A stretch of 64,000 nt of DNA from Prorocentrum cordatum (lineage: Eukaryota > Sar > Dinophyceae > Prorocentrales > Prorocentraceae): positions 124,539 through 188,538 of the forward strand of contig CAUYUJ010022537.1 of assembly GCA_963575745.1 (NCBI GenBank), read 5' to 3'. The notes under the pieces were generated by a model, which was not told the origin of the DNA, searched no databases, and was given only the letters and a program-made list of their open reading frames with translations. This document shows, one piece after another, positions 21,530-32,200 of this stretch (position 1 is the first letter of the stretch; each line of letters begins with the position of its first letter). A program made the position numbers and the translations under genes.

Positions 21530-22560
21530 GATCGGGAGGAGGAGGAGGACCAGTGTAAACCCAGGACCCATCAACGATGTTTGAATACACCCTCCATCCA
21601 CGATCCCTGTTCATAGGCCCCTACAAGGATTCGTTTCCACAGGGAATTGCCCCGTTGGGGTACAACCGTTTGAATACCCTGAAGCGTGTCAAAACATAAT
21701 TCTCGAGACTCCAACGCTTGCGTCTCGATGATCCTGAATCGTGCCAGAACACATGTTCTGGGAGTTTAGCGCAGTGATTCAAAGTAACTGTTGCGCCCTG
21801 ACACGCCTGAATCGTTCGAAACACCATTTCTGGTACGTTGGCCATGGGAATCCGTGACGCTCTTGCAGTTGGTTAAGACGAAGGTGCGCGGCGCTAAAGC
21901 GGCAGCCACATTTTGGAAACGAACCGTCCTTGATCCGCGAAGCTCTTGCATTTTTCTAAGGTGGCTGTGCGCGGCGGGCTAGGGCGAGAGCCGCATTTTG
22001 AAAACGACACGCCCTCTACCCGTGAAACTCTTTCATCTTTTAAGACGTCTGTGCGCGGCGCTACGGCGAGAACCACATTTTGAAAACGACCCGCTCTCCA
22101 CCCGTGAACCTCCTGCAACTTTTAACAATATGTGCACGGCGCTGAAGCGAGAGCCGCATTTTGAAAACAACATGCCCTCTATCCGTGAAGCTCTTTCAAT
22201 TTTTTCAGATTCAGACGACTGTGCGCGGCGCTTAGGCGAGAGACACATATTGAAAATGGCCCGGCCTCCATCCGTGAAGCTCTTGCAACTTTTTGAGACA
22301 GATGTGCGCGGCGCAACGGCGAGAGCCACATTTTGAAAACGACCCGCCTTCTATCCGTGAAGCTTTTGTTGCAAATTGCTAGAACGACTGCGCGCGGCGC
22401 TAAGGCGAGAGCCATATTTTGAAAACGGCCCGTCCTCCACCTGTGGAACGGTTGTCATTTTTTCAGCATCAGGGTCATACGTGGCGAGGAAGTCTCAGGC
22501 GAAATGCTTGGCCCGCACTTTCGATCAGCCTCGGGGTGTGACAGAGAGCAGTTATTCATA
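21530..22560 (+). repeat. Composite repeat, most complete copy in intron 2
   Basis: In order: GGA-rich start; head ACCAGTGTAAACCCAGGACC and CATCAACGATGTTTGAATAC (21551-21610); a ~260-bp middle module (CCCCTACAAGGATTCG ... GATCCTGAATCGTGCCAGAA ... GAATCGTTCGAAACACCATT) to about 21860; seven 83-bp-type units (21860-22440); tail GTCTCAGGCGAAATGCTTGG (22491-22560). (GGA)n follows. Confidence 0.85.
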
Positions 22561-22564
22561 AGGA

Positions 22565-22700
22565 AAAGGAGTGGAGGAGGAGGAGGAGAAGGAAAAGGAG
22601 GAGGAGGAGGAGGAGGAGGAGGGGGAGAAGGACGATGAGGAGAGGAGGAGCAGCAGAAGGAGGAGCAGAAGTAGGAGAATGAGGAGGTGGAGGGGGAGGA
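22565..22700. repeat. (GGA)n before carrier exon 3
   Basis: AAGGAAAAGGAGTGGAGG leads into GGA/GAG triplets with GAAGG interruptions. It ends about 85 bp before the inferred acceptor at 22784/22785. Confidence 0.9.
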
Positions 22701-22784
22701 TTGACCATTTACGCTGGAATCACGTTTTTGGTGCCACGTCCCCCTTCCACGGCAAACGTGGTTTTAGAGGGGGACCCTCCGAAG

Positions 22785-22859
22785 GCATATTCGTCACCTC
22801 GTACATGGCCGCCGCGCCGCTCCTGAGGAAGCGCCTCCAGGACCGCCCCGCGACGCGAG
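22785..22859 (+). CDS. Mitochondrial carrier, exon 3 (repeat 2, helix H4)
   Basis: After CTCCGAAG, phase 1 continues from exon 2 as G, then IFVTSYMAAAPLLRKRLQDR and PATR. This supplies the even-numbered helix and the basic loop that follows the R-E of exon 2. Exon 2 ends GAAG and the sequence before this exon also ends GAAG, so the junction lies in an AAG direct repeat. It ends GCGAG, followed by GTCGGG: the only GT donor seen in this gene. The exon is short and was found by phase and fold continuity, so it is less certain than exons 2, 4 and 5. Confidence 0.7.
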
Positions 22860-22934
22860 GTCGGGCCGAGACGGGGCTGCAGTCGGGCCGCAGTGCAGCC
22901 AGCAAACCAGGGGAGGGCGGAGGGTGGATGGATT

Positions 22935-23225
22935 AGGGAGGAGGAGCAGGAAGATGAGGAAAAGGAGGAGGAGGCGGAGGAGGAGGATCAGTGTAAACCA
23001 AAGACTCATCAACGATGTTGAAATACACCCTCCCTCCAAGATCCTTCTTCGCAGGCCCCTGCAAGGTGTCATTTCCACTGAGGGAATTGCCCCGTCGGGG
23101 GACAACCGTGTCTGCATCTCGAAGCGTGCCAGAAGTCATTCTCAGGACTTCAACAACGCCACGAGTCAACCTGACTCTTCGTCTTAGCGATCCTGAATCG
23201 TGCCAGAACGCCTTGGCCCTGCTTT
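22935..23225 (+). repeat. (GGA)n plus head and middle modules of the composite repeat
   Basis: A GGA-rich stretch to 22990, then TCAGTGTAAACCAAAGACTC and CATCAACGATGTTGAAATAC, then the middle module (GAGGGAATTGCCCCGTCGGG, GATCCTGAATCGTGCCAGAA) to 23210. It stops there without 83-bp units. It begins 75 bp after carrier exon 3. Confidence 0.85.
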
Positions 23226-23227
23226 AA

Positions 23228-23638
23228 CTACCCCTTGGCCTCCCTCATCACTTCCAGCATGTCGCGCATCTCGAAAGCAAGGAGGTCGTCGAACTCTTCC
23301 AGGTTGCGTTTCACGCTGTTGCGCAAGAACTTCTGAAGGCACGCGCCCGCCCAAGGAGTGATGTAGGCTTCCAAGAGAGGAAGCTTCTCCGCGGCCGCGA
23401 CCGTTCCCGCTGGACGGAAGTAAACGTTGAACGTTGCAACGTTGGAGCGTTGGAGCATCGCGCCGATGTCGTTGAGAGAAAGGTTATTCGGGAACGCGGG
23501 CTTAACCATCCTCGCCAAGCAGACAGCGTTGCGGAACTCCTCGTCCTCAGAGGTTGCGGCGAAGTGCCGGTCAGTCTGGTTCGGCTCGGCATCGGCGTTG
23601 TTCCCGCCATCGCCACCGAGCCGAGGGTGGTTCCCTAG
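23228..23638 (-). CDS. Unidentified coding segment, probable terminal exon
   Basis: A minus-strand frame open from an AG at 23637-23638 to TAA at 23228 gives about 136 residues of balanced, acidic composition: TSEDEEFRNAVCLARMVKPA, NLSLNDIGAMLQRS, LPLLEAYITPWAGACLQKFL, NLEEFDDLLAFEMRDML. In-frame stops lie just upstream of a CTAG that could be a 3' splice site. I do not recognise the family. Codon use and lack of repetitiveness set it apart from the flanks. It could be a host exon or the end of the mobile element represented by the remnant at 24750-25908. Confidence 0.5.
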   Translation of the reverse strand, partial: LGNHPRLGGDGGNNADAEPNQTDRHFAATSEDEEFRNAVCLARMVKPAFPNNLSLNDIGAMLQRSNVATFNVYFRPAGTVAAAEKLPLLEAYITPWAGACLQKFLRNSVKRNLEEFDDLLAFEMRDMLEVMREAKG

Positions 23639-23999
23639 AATTTAGCTTCGCCCCATCGCGCGTAGACGTTCGATTCGACTTTCGGCGGGTCGAGAATCGC
23701 CCTTCTCGCGCGCGGTCGCCTGTCAGCCAGGTCGCCGTCGCCGAACGCGCAGGGCACCCAAGTCTCGCCAACGTTCGTGATGCTCCGAAGCAGCATCAAC
23801 ATGGCGCTTCCGAGCCAGACGCGGCAGGGCGGTGGCTATTCGAGTAGGGGATCGACTACAAAATTGATTTGCCCCAGAATTGTTTCTCAGTCGAATCTTC
23901 GGAAAATACGTCGGAATCCCCGTAGATCTATCGAGCATTCGATGTTTTTTGTCCAAATAGGCTTGCCCTATAGGAGTTCTAGCTCATCATAAGTAATTG

Positions 24000-24135
24000 G
24001 TCTTTAGGCCTCCCCCCTTTTTCCAATGGCACCCCCCCGTATTTCCAAGCACCCCCCTCCCCCCCTCCCCTTTTGCCAATGGCCCCCCCCCTTGTTTCCA
24101 ATGGCACCCCCCAGCTATTTCCAATGGCGAGTCCT
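24000..24135. repeat. Minisatellite of TTTCCAATGGCACCCCCC units
   Basis: Five degenerate ~18-27-bp units with poly-C runs of variable length. Confidence 0.8.
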
Positions 24136-24184
24136 ATGGATTCCTATGGATTCCTAAGAGTCGTGTGGATCCTACGGATTTCTA

Positions 24185-24440
24185 TGGATGCCTATGCCTA
24201 TGCCAATGCCAATGCCAAGGCCTATGCCTATGCCTATGCCAATGCGTATGCCAATGCCAAAATAATGCGATGCAATACGAAGCAATACCATGCAACGTTC
24301 AGGCATGAGAAGCACCTCCATGCAATGCAAAGCAAGGCAACGCAATGCCAAACAATGCCAAGCAATGCAAGCAACTTGCCAAGCCTTTCACCGCCATGCT
24401 CTGCAATGCAAAGCAATGTCAAGCAATGCCAATCCACGCC
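24185..24440. repeat. Low-complexity (TATGCC/AATGCC/AATGCAAAGC)n
   Basis: TATGCC and CAATGC hexamers to about 24270, then AAGCAATGCAAAGC-type words. Frames only spell Tyr-Ala-Asn-Ala or Cys-Gln-type repeats. Confidence 0.85.
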
Positions 24441-24749
24441 CTCTTCCATACCAAGACGACCGGCGAGCCTCCCCTGATTTGCCCAAGCTTACTCCTATTG
24501 CTCTCCGTACTTGCATGGCTGCTAGCTTCTTTTTGCTCGCTTCTTTTTGCTCGCTTCTTTTTGCTTGCCATTTCATGCTTGGCTTCCCCTCCTCCCGTCC
24601 TTTCCTCCTCGTCTTCTCCTTCTCTCGCTCTTCTCCTGTCCATCTATCTATTTGGAGTCAACGCTGGCTGATATTTCGTGGATTCGACGATCATCAGTTT
24701 TGGGGTAACGCAATTCTGTAGACCATCTCCTACTCGAGCTATATCTCCT

Positions 24750-25908
24750 TCAGGTCCCTCGGATCTCCCCCTTGACGCGGTCCATTTCGCAGGCCGCGCG
24801 AACGGTTTGAGAGGCAATCTTGCGTTCGCGCTGCCGCTTCGCGCAGTCGGCGTGGTCCATGGCCAATGCCATGGCCATGATGTACATTACACGTGTCTTC
24901 CCAAACTTGGCCTCGCCAGTCAGGAGGAGGGTGCTGCCGAGACGTGTGCGGATGATCCTGTCGACCGCTTGCTGTATCTTGGGCGCACGCCTCCATTCAG
25001 CAAATGGTAGTAAGTTTCCTTCGCAGCGAAGTGGTCGGGGTCCGATCTGGGGCACCTTGTTGACGTACTCCTTTCTCGCGTTGGCGAGATGGGGGTGGTC
25101 GACGTGCTCTTGGTGCACCCGCAGCAGCTGCCCACCGCTCCTTCTGCTTCTGCGCCACTTCGCCCCGCCGACAGGCGCATTCGGCGAACCTGGACGCTCA
25201 AACCTCCAATAGAGACACATACTGCCGCCAATCCGCTCGAGCATTATCTGGTACTTGCGCAAGCTATTGGACCTATCTGGCGTTACATCGATCACGCAAG
25301 GGCCGCCTTGGATGAGATTGCCCTGGATGTCGCGCATGGGGGGCCACCCCTGTCGAGGAACGCGAAGTGCTTTACGATGATGAGCTTTTCTGGGTTTGAG
25401 GAGCGCTTGTGAATAAGGATGTTGAGCGTGCACGGCAGCTCGTCCTCACTGCCGTTGTAGCTGGGAGTGGACCGCAAGTCCTTATACGTGCCTTCAACCG
25501 TGATCGGTTTCACGCCATCCCATGCCAATGTCCCCATCCCGGGCACATCAGTGATCACATCGACAATGCATTTGGTGTACAGTCTTGCGCTGAGCTCCAC
25601 TGCTTGCTGGGCAGGTCGAACAGCAATGCGGAACCGACGGGGTCGCGGCTCAAGTCGCCGACAACGTCGAGTTCGCCGAGGACGGCGGCCTTATCCTTGG
25701 TTTTGGCATGATTCCACATCTCTGTGCGCTTGTCGTTTGTGTGGTTGGGCCTTTTCAGCCGCAAATCCAAACTTTTCATTTCCTGCGCTGGCACATACGG
25801 CGCCCCAACCACCGCCTTGGGGGCCAGGGCGAGAAGGGTAGCGGAGCGCAGTGGCCGCACAGGCGAGATCTCGAGCTGGCGCAGAGCTGTGGGTAACAGC
25901 ACCAGCAC
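24750..25908 (-). pseudogene. Walker A (P-loop) protein remnant, unidentified
   Basis: Three minus-strand frames join end to end. They are 25908 to about 25610 (MKSLDLRLKRPNHTNDKRTE), then 25600 to about 25330 (LYTKCIVDVITDVPGMGTLA; NILIHKRSSNPEKLIIVKHF), then about 25340 to 24750 (QGNLIQGGPCVIDVTPDRSN; STLLLTGEAKFGKTRVMYIM). GEAKFGKT fits the Walker A pattern GxxxxGKT and suggests an NTPase or helicase. The second break coincides with a 6-G run near 25338. No Walker B or second domain was identified, and I cannot name the family. It may be a mobile-element or viral-type replication protein, or a host ATPase pseudogene. Confidence 0.5.
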
Positions 25909-25909
25909 G

Positions 25910-26924
25910 AGATGGTGTAAGGTTGTGATCGACGATCAATGGAGAGGAAGCATGTTGCCGAACAATTTCCAGATGTCTAAGACATGTTTCAAACATGTTT
26001 AAACATGCGAGACATTTTTTTAGAACATATTTCAGACATTCCAAACAACTTTTGAATTCAATGGTATGATTGATTGTTATGGTGTCCATTCTCATGGCAT
26101 CCACAAGCGTACTGATGGGGCATCCGAGATTCGAATCCCCCCAGCAGCCCGTCCACTTCAAGGCGCCTCGTGGCTTCTGCCTCTGCCCCGCTGCACCTGC
26201 CCTCCTCTGTGCGTGTGTGTGTGTGTGTGTCACAGAGGGAAAGTTGTCAGAAGATGGCAAGTCTTCGCAGGCTGCCCGAAGACCGAGTGCACGCTCGATC
26301 CGACTCCCAGCTCTGGGGGGTCGCCAGGGGGGGGGGAGCATGTATGTGTATGTATGCATGCATGCATATATCTGTACACATCCACACACGCATGTATCTG
26401 TATGCATCCGTGTATACATGTGCATGCATGCACGAATTCGCATATGTGCATAACTTATTGCACATGTTTATGCTTGCGCACATATATAGGTATATCAGTA
26501 TCGGTGCATCGCTGCAAACATTTGCGCATCCTTATACATGTCCGCATCGAGAGTGCAATGGCCGTTCGTTTTGTGTCCGCGCTCTCAAGCATGTTTTCTA
26601 GTTCGCGCTGCCTTTCTGATTCGCATGATACTCACATGGCTCCTTGACCGTGTTTCTGTCCTCTTCGCCCCCCCTCCTCGCCCCCCCCCCTTCCCTGCAA
26701 CTTTTATTTGTTCTGCGCGCAATGCTGCCGCAGGAGAGACACCCCCATCTGTCGGAGGGCATGGCTGTGGCCGCGTCTGCCAGCCTCGACGGCCTCGCCA
26801 CTCCGCCAGCAACCTACGCGTTTCAGGGGCCGTCTGCGACCCGATCCGATCGGCCCAGCGGCTGGGCTCGACTGTCTCGACTGGCTCGACTTTCGTCGAT
26901 TTTCCATGAAGAGAATCGCCGCCC
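25910..26924. other. No gene; (GT)n and CATG/TATG-rich low-complexity DNA
   Basis: Contains (GT)n at 26207-26231 and an ATGTATGCATGC-type tract at 26340-26540. Nothing coding is supported. Confidence 0.5.
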
Positions 26925-27072
26925 ACCAAACCACCCCAACCCAACCCGAAGGCCCCGATTTGTCCTCCATTTCCAGTCGGGGGGTCTGGGGGAACATGGA
27001 AAGAACTCACATGAAGCCCGTACCCCCCCAACCCGAAATTCGGGTCTTCGGGTTGGGTTGGGGTGGTCTGGT
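26925..27072. mobile_element. 148-bp MITE/foldback element, copy 2
   Basis: Same length and the same inverted ends as copy 1 (20595-20742): ACCAAACCACCCCAACCCAA ... TTGGGTTGGGGTGGTCTGGT. The copies differ by scattered substitutions in the interior. Flanks are unrelated to those of copy 1. Confidence 0.8.
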
Positions 27073-27815
27073 AGGTCGTCAGGGGAGGAGGGGAAGCCAT
27101 GACTTCGAGCTCGGCGGGATCTCCACAGCGACGGCTGATTTGGGCGCCCTCGGGGCCGCACCGTGCTGGTCGCCCACTCTTCGCTTCGATCGATCGAGGC
27201 CTTCGTCCACCCTCCTCCCTCTTCTCCTCCTCCAGGCTCCTCCCTCCCTCTTCTCCTCCTCCAGGCTCCTCCCTCCGGCGCTCTCTGCTCCTCCCTCCCT
27301 TCATGCTTCTTCCTTAGTTTCCTCCCCTCTTCCTCCTCCTGGCCCTTCGCCTTTCTCCGTCTGCTCCTGCCACCCTCCCCTTTCTCCACTGCCCCAGTCG
27401 ATCACATCACAAGGAAGATGTTTAGGGCGGCCCCTCTTTCGTGGGCTATGCTCATGGCGTGTTCGTGGGATTGTAGGGTTCTGTCAGGAGGAGGCGAAGG
27501 CGGAGGATAGGGTGTGATGGATGACGGGACCACGCAGTGAGAACGAAACTGGGGAATAGAGGGAGGGGGAGGTGGATGATGAGGTTTCGTGGACCTTTGA
27601 GGCCGTCATTGGCCGATGTGAGGCTTCTTGGAGGCATGTTCGGGCTTATCGAAGACGCCTACGGCGAGTTTTCGCCGCCCTTTGCCTTGTGGAAGCGCAC
27701 ATGCGGCCAAACGTTGGTCCAAATTCTGGCCAAGCTATTGGACCATGTGTTCCCCTGGCCGTTCCAGAACCCCTTGTTGGAACATTTCGGAGAGGATTAG
27801 GGAGAAGGAGGAGAG
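27073..27815. other. Intron sequence; CTCCTCCTCC minisatellite at 27205-27285
   Basis: TCTTCTCCTCCTCCAGGCTC is repeated with TCCTCCCTCC spacers. The rest holds no recognised feature. Confidence 0.5.
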
Positions 27816-27817
<2 letters not shown>

Positions 27818-27904
<87 letters not shown>

Positions 27905-28322
27905 CTGATGATGATGATGATGATGCTGATGCTGATGCTGATGATGCTGATGCTGATGCTGATGATGCTGATGCTGATGCTGATGCTGATGCTGCTGCTG
28001 ATGCTGATGCTGATGCTGCTGATGTGATGCTGATACTGATACTGATACTGATACTGATACTGATACTACTGATACTGATACTGATACTGATACTGATACT
28101 GATACTGATACTGATACTGATACTGATACTGATACTGATACTGATACTGATACTGATACTGATACTGATACTGATACTGATACTGATACTGATACTGATA
28201 CTGATACTGATACTGATGCTGATGATGGTGATGGTGATGGTGGTGGTGGTGGTGATGATGTGATGCTGATGATGCTGATGATGCTGCTGCTGATGATGAT
28301 GATGCTGATGATGATGAGGAGG
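27818..28322. repeat. (GAT)n / (GCTGAT)n / (ATACTG)n array
   Basis: GAT triplets (27818-27905), then GCTGAT-type words, then about 30 near-perfect ATACTG hexamers (28030-28215), then GATGGT/GCTGATGAT and a final GAGGAGGAGG. All reading frames are periodic artefacts (poly-Asp, Met, Leu-Ile, His). Confidence 0.95.
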
Positions 28323-29240
28323 AGGAGTTCTAAGGCCCTCATCGGGGCCTCCGGGGGCCTCTCAGGGACCTCTTTGCCTTCGGATGCCGTCTTTGGGCCC
28401 TCTCTGGGCAGTCGTGGGTCCCTCCTTGGGCGCTGTAAAGGGGGGGCTGCGCCGCCTTGCGGTTCGCGCGATCACCTTTGTCATCGTCACCATCGCCATC
28501 ATGAGCATCACCGTCATCATGATCATCACCATTCTTTGGCCAGTGCCGACGATCCGGGGTGCTCCCGATGCAGGCTGATGCTAGTTTGTGGGGGCTGGCC
28601 ATAGGCTGGCTGCTGACAGGTTGCAGTCGCCTCAGGTATTGTGTCTTCGATGGTATGTTTGCCTCGTGTCCGTCTGTCTAGCTTGTCGGCGGGCTAATAA
28701 CTCGACGGGTTTGGCTCGTTGCTGGGTGGTTGCTCGCAGTCGCCCGCAGCGTCTTGGTCAGTCATGTGGTGGTCCAGAGCCCGGCACGTTGCCTGTAGAG
28801 CAGGATACACTTATGCGTACACGCACACCTATGATATTGAGGCGGGGGAGTGGGGTGGGGTGGGGGAGGGGCGGTTGGGCAGCAGCACGGGCACCAGGGA
28901 CGGCAGCAGCACCAGCATCGCCATCATCCGAACCGTCGCAAACACCATCAGCGGGAGTGAAAGGGGAGGGGGTGGGGAGGAGCTGTTGACGCTTCGCGTA
29001 CCCCACCAGCCCATCCAAAAACGATTCCGTTATCATTCGAATGAGAGTTGAGTGATCAGGGAAGTGTGGGAGCAAGGGAGGGGTCAGCTGTTATCGTTCG
29101 AATGAAGAGGATGGAGGAGGAAATGGGGGGCATCTTGGATACCCCAGGGGAACCTCTCGGGACCTCCTGGCATCCTCTTGGGGGGCATTCGGGGGCATCT
29201 TGGGGTCTCCTGGGCACTGGATCGCGAGCGGTGTTACCCG
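28323..29240. other. Intron sequence with GGCCTCT-type minisatellite pieces
   Basis: 28330-28430 and 29130-29220 hold degenerate ~20-bp units (GGGCCTCTCAGGGACCTCTT-like). Their reverse-complement versions recur at 37360-37480, 38580-38770 and 40080-40290. No gene is supported. Confidence 0.5.
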
Positions 29241-32200
29241 CGCGTCGGGGAGGAGAAGAGTTTGAGTGGCGCACAGGTTTGCGCCCTGCGCGACGTTTGA
29301 CCAGATGCACCTGCGCCTGCCGACGGCTTTGGCCGCCGCATGCCTGGGCGGGTTTCGTTCGGGGAGTGGCGGACGGGGCGTGCTTGACATGGCCGGCCGC
29401 GCATGCGGTGCGAAAGAGAGCCGCTTTGATCGCGCGAGGCGCCGTCGAGTGCTCCGAGGAGTTCGGCGCGGCCGTGCCGCGCCGCCGCGGGCAAACCGCT
29501 GCTCGGCGCATCTCGGATGGAGCCGCCCGGGTGGCTTTGTCTTCTGCGACTGGCGCCGCGAGGAGCTTCCGCGATGCGTTGCCGGCGCTGCCGTCTGCGC
29601 CCGCAGCCGCGGGGGCTCGCGCGCGCGCGGGCCGCGAGGGCGTGGGGCCAGCGCGTTGCCCCCAAGGAGACTCGTGTTCCGTTCGGTGGCAATGGCGGAG
29701 AACAGGCGCAGCAGCTCCCAGCATCGATGATGCCTCGCCAAGTTTCCCGCGCGCGGTCCGATTGGCCGCAAGCGCAAAACAGCGGCGGCCCGAGGATCGG
29801 CCGGCAACGCGCCCTGCGGAACTCTTTGTAGCCACTGCCTCAGCCAGCGAACGGTCTGCTCGCGCGTTCTCAAGAGGAAATGGCATTGGGGCGCGCGCGT
29901 TTCAGCGGCTCCAGCACTTGCAGGGATTGCACGTGTTCGGCAGTTGCGAGGTCTTCGACGCCAGCGGCCCGACTACCTTACGAGCAGGGCTCTTTGCGCA
30001 ACATTGCGGGAGACCGTCTTCATTCTCTCGACGTTTCCCCGAGGGACGTCGCCATGGCAGACGTTGTGTCCCTGCGTCCGCCGCGCGATAGCAAGCCTCA
30101 CGTCCGCGTGGCGCTCTTGCGCTTGACTCGCTCGTGCGCGCAGGCGGTGCCCCCGGACCTCGGGCTTTATTTCGACCTGCTCGAGGGTGGCCCGTCTGTG
30201 AAGAGGTCGACAAACACCTTGAGGTTCCGCGCGCGCGCGCGTGGTGCCGCCGGCGGAGTGCATGGGCGTGCGCCCCCGGTGCCGACCACCCACCATCGCG
30301 GCTCTCTCGATCGCTCGCATGAGTGCCGGGGCTGGCGTCGATGCGGCGCCCTTGCAGGCTCGCGCGACGGGTTGCCCGATTGTCTGGCCTGCGGCGGCTA
30401 AGCGGCACATCGAAGAGACAGGTCGCCAAGCGACGCGCGCCGCGCGGCGAGGCCGGGGGCCGCGCGGCGCGAGACTGCCCCGTTTCGTCTTCGATTTTGC
30501 TCTTGCCGTGGCGCGCGGAATTCGGGAGCCACAAGTGCCGCGACTGCGGCGTTGACTTCCTGGTCGGCCCGCAGACGTCGCCGGCCAGTTTCCCGACGCG
30601 TTGCACCGCCGTGCCAAGAAGTCTGGCAAGGTGTGCGCATGGCCAAGCCCTTCTTGGTGCATTCAATGCAGCAGTGCAGCGGCACTATGCACGCGAGGTC
30701 TCTGAGGCGGCGCCTCGCCGCCGTTTGCGGCGCGGGCTTGCTGGCGGTGGCCGCCTCCGGCCTCGCGCCGTGGCGGTGCCTCCGTGCCGTTCCCAGCGTC
30801 GACGCGCTTCGCGGCGTCATGGCGCTCGCCTTGGAGTAGTGTTTGCCCCCTGTCGTTGCGCGCGTGAAGAGACGCGTCAACTGCTCTTCTAGGGCATTGC
30901 TGCGTTTCAATGGGAACTGCGATCTGGCGGCACGCGTCGCCGTGCAGGGCGAGGCCGGAGCGTGGGTCAGACCGTGCGCCGCGCTCCGCGGCGCGTGCTT
31001 GGTGGGCGGAGCGCTCGCAGACGTGCCGACGCCGATGGCGACGGAGGCGTTGCCCGATATCCTTGCGACCTGTCCCAGATAGTCCCCGGTATCATGGAGG
31101 ATCGCTTGGGAGTTGGCTCAGGGCTCCTGGGCAGCGCCGTGGTGTGTCATCGCGCAGATTCTTACGTCGAGCACCGCGTCCGGCTCCGCCAGTTCTACAA
31201 ACGCGCGTGCGCCGTTGTGGGTCTTCGCGCGGAGTCCGTGTCGCCCGGGGGCGACGCCGCTGGGGCCGCCGCTCGCGAGTTCGATGATGACGGGCCCGCG
31301 GTTGTGACTGGCGACCCTGTCCAGGACGTCTTCGCGTTCAACGGGGTGGTCATCGTCGCTGCCAATGACTCCTGCGCATTGCGCCGCGACCGCCGGGGCC
31401 TGATGGGGCGTCTTTTCGGGCCGCTGGCGGGCGTTGATTTGAGGGGGGGGGGCCGCCCGACCTTCCATCGGCGGGTCGCGCATTGCAGCTATCTGCCGCG
31501 CGCGACAGCCGCGTCGACTGCGAGCGGAAGTTCGACGCGGACTGGAACGGGAAGGGGGCGCTCCGCGAGGGCAGTGCCCAGCCCAACGTCTCGAACGCGA
31601 AAGCGTGGAAGCTGTTGTTCGGCGCGCGCCCCCCTCGTGGCGCCGTCGCGAGGGTGGCGCGGCGCGCAGGTGCGCAGGGCGCCCTGCATGCCGCCGTGGC
31701 ATTCACGAGCTTCGTTTCCAAGAAGGAGTTCAAGAAGGAGGCGCGACGCGTGCGCCCCTGGCGCCGCCGGGGTAAGCGCGCGCCCGCGCGCCAGCTCGGA
31801 ATTCTCCGGCGGCGCGGTTTATCGGCGGAGGCGAAGGGGATTGAGCGCGCGTGGACCGCCAAGCCGGCGGCCCATTACAGGGGGCTCCTCGCAAATCCTC
31901 GGTTCGAGGGCTTCTGGCAGCGGCGGTCCACGGCTGCGTCGATCAGTGAGAGCGGCGCGCCGATCCAGCGCGGAGCGCTCCCCGCCGAGCGGCCGTGGGC
32001 CTGCGAATGCAGATGATGCCCGCGGTCGCCAGGCGGCTGTCCGAGAGGCATTTCTACGTGCTCCGCTCCAGGCTGGCTTCAGAACGACAGTTTACTCGCG
32101 CAAGGGATCGATGCTCTCGCGACGAATGCCGCCGCCCTGGTTGACGGCGCCTCGGGGGCGGAGTGATGCGCCGGCTCTTCTTCGGCCCGCATGGTGATTT

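Noticed and set aside
27797-28342. Poly-Asp, poly-Met, Leu-Ile and poly-His ORFs
   Set aside because: Artefacts of GAT and ATACTG microsatellites; the same applies at 44843-45907.
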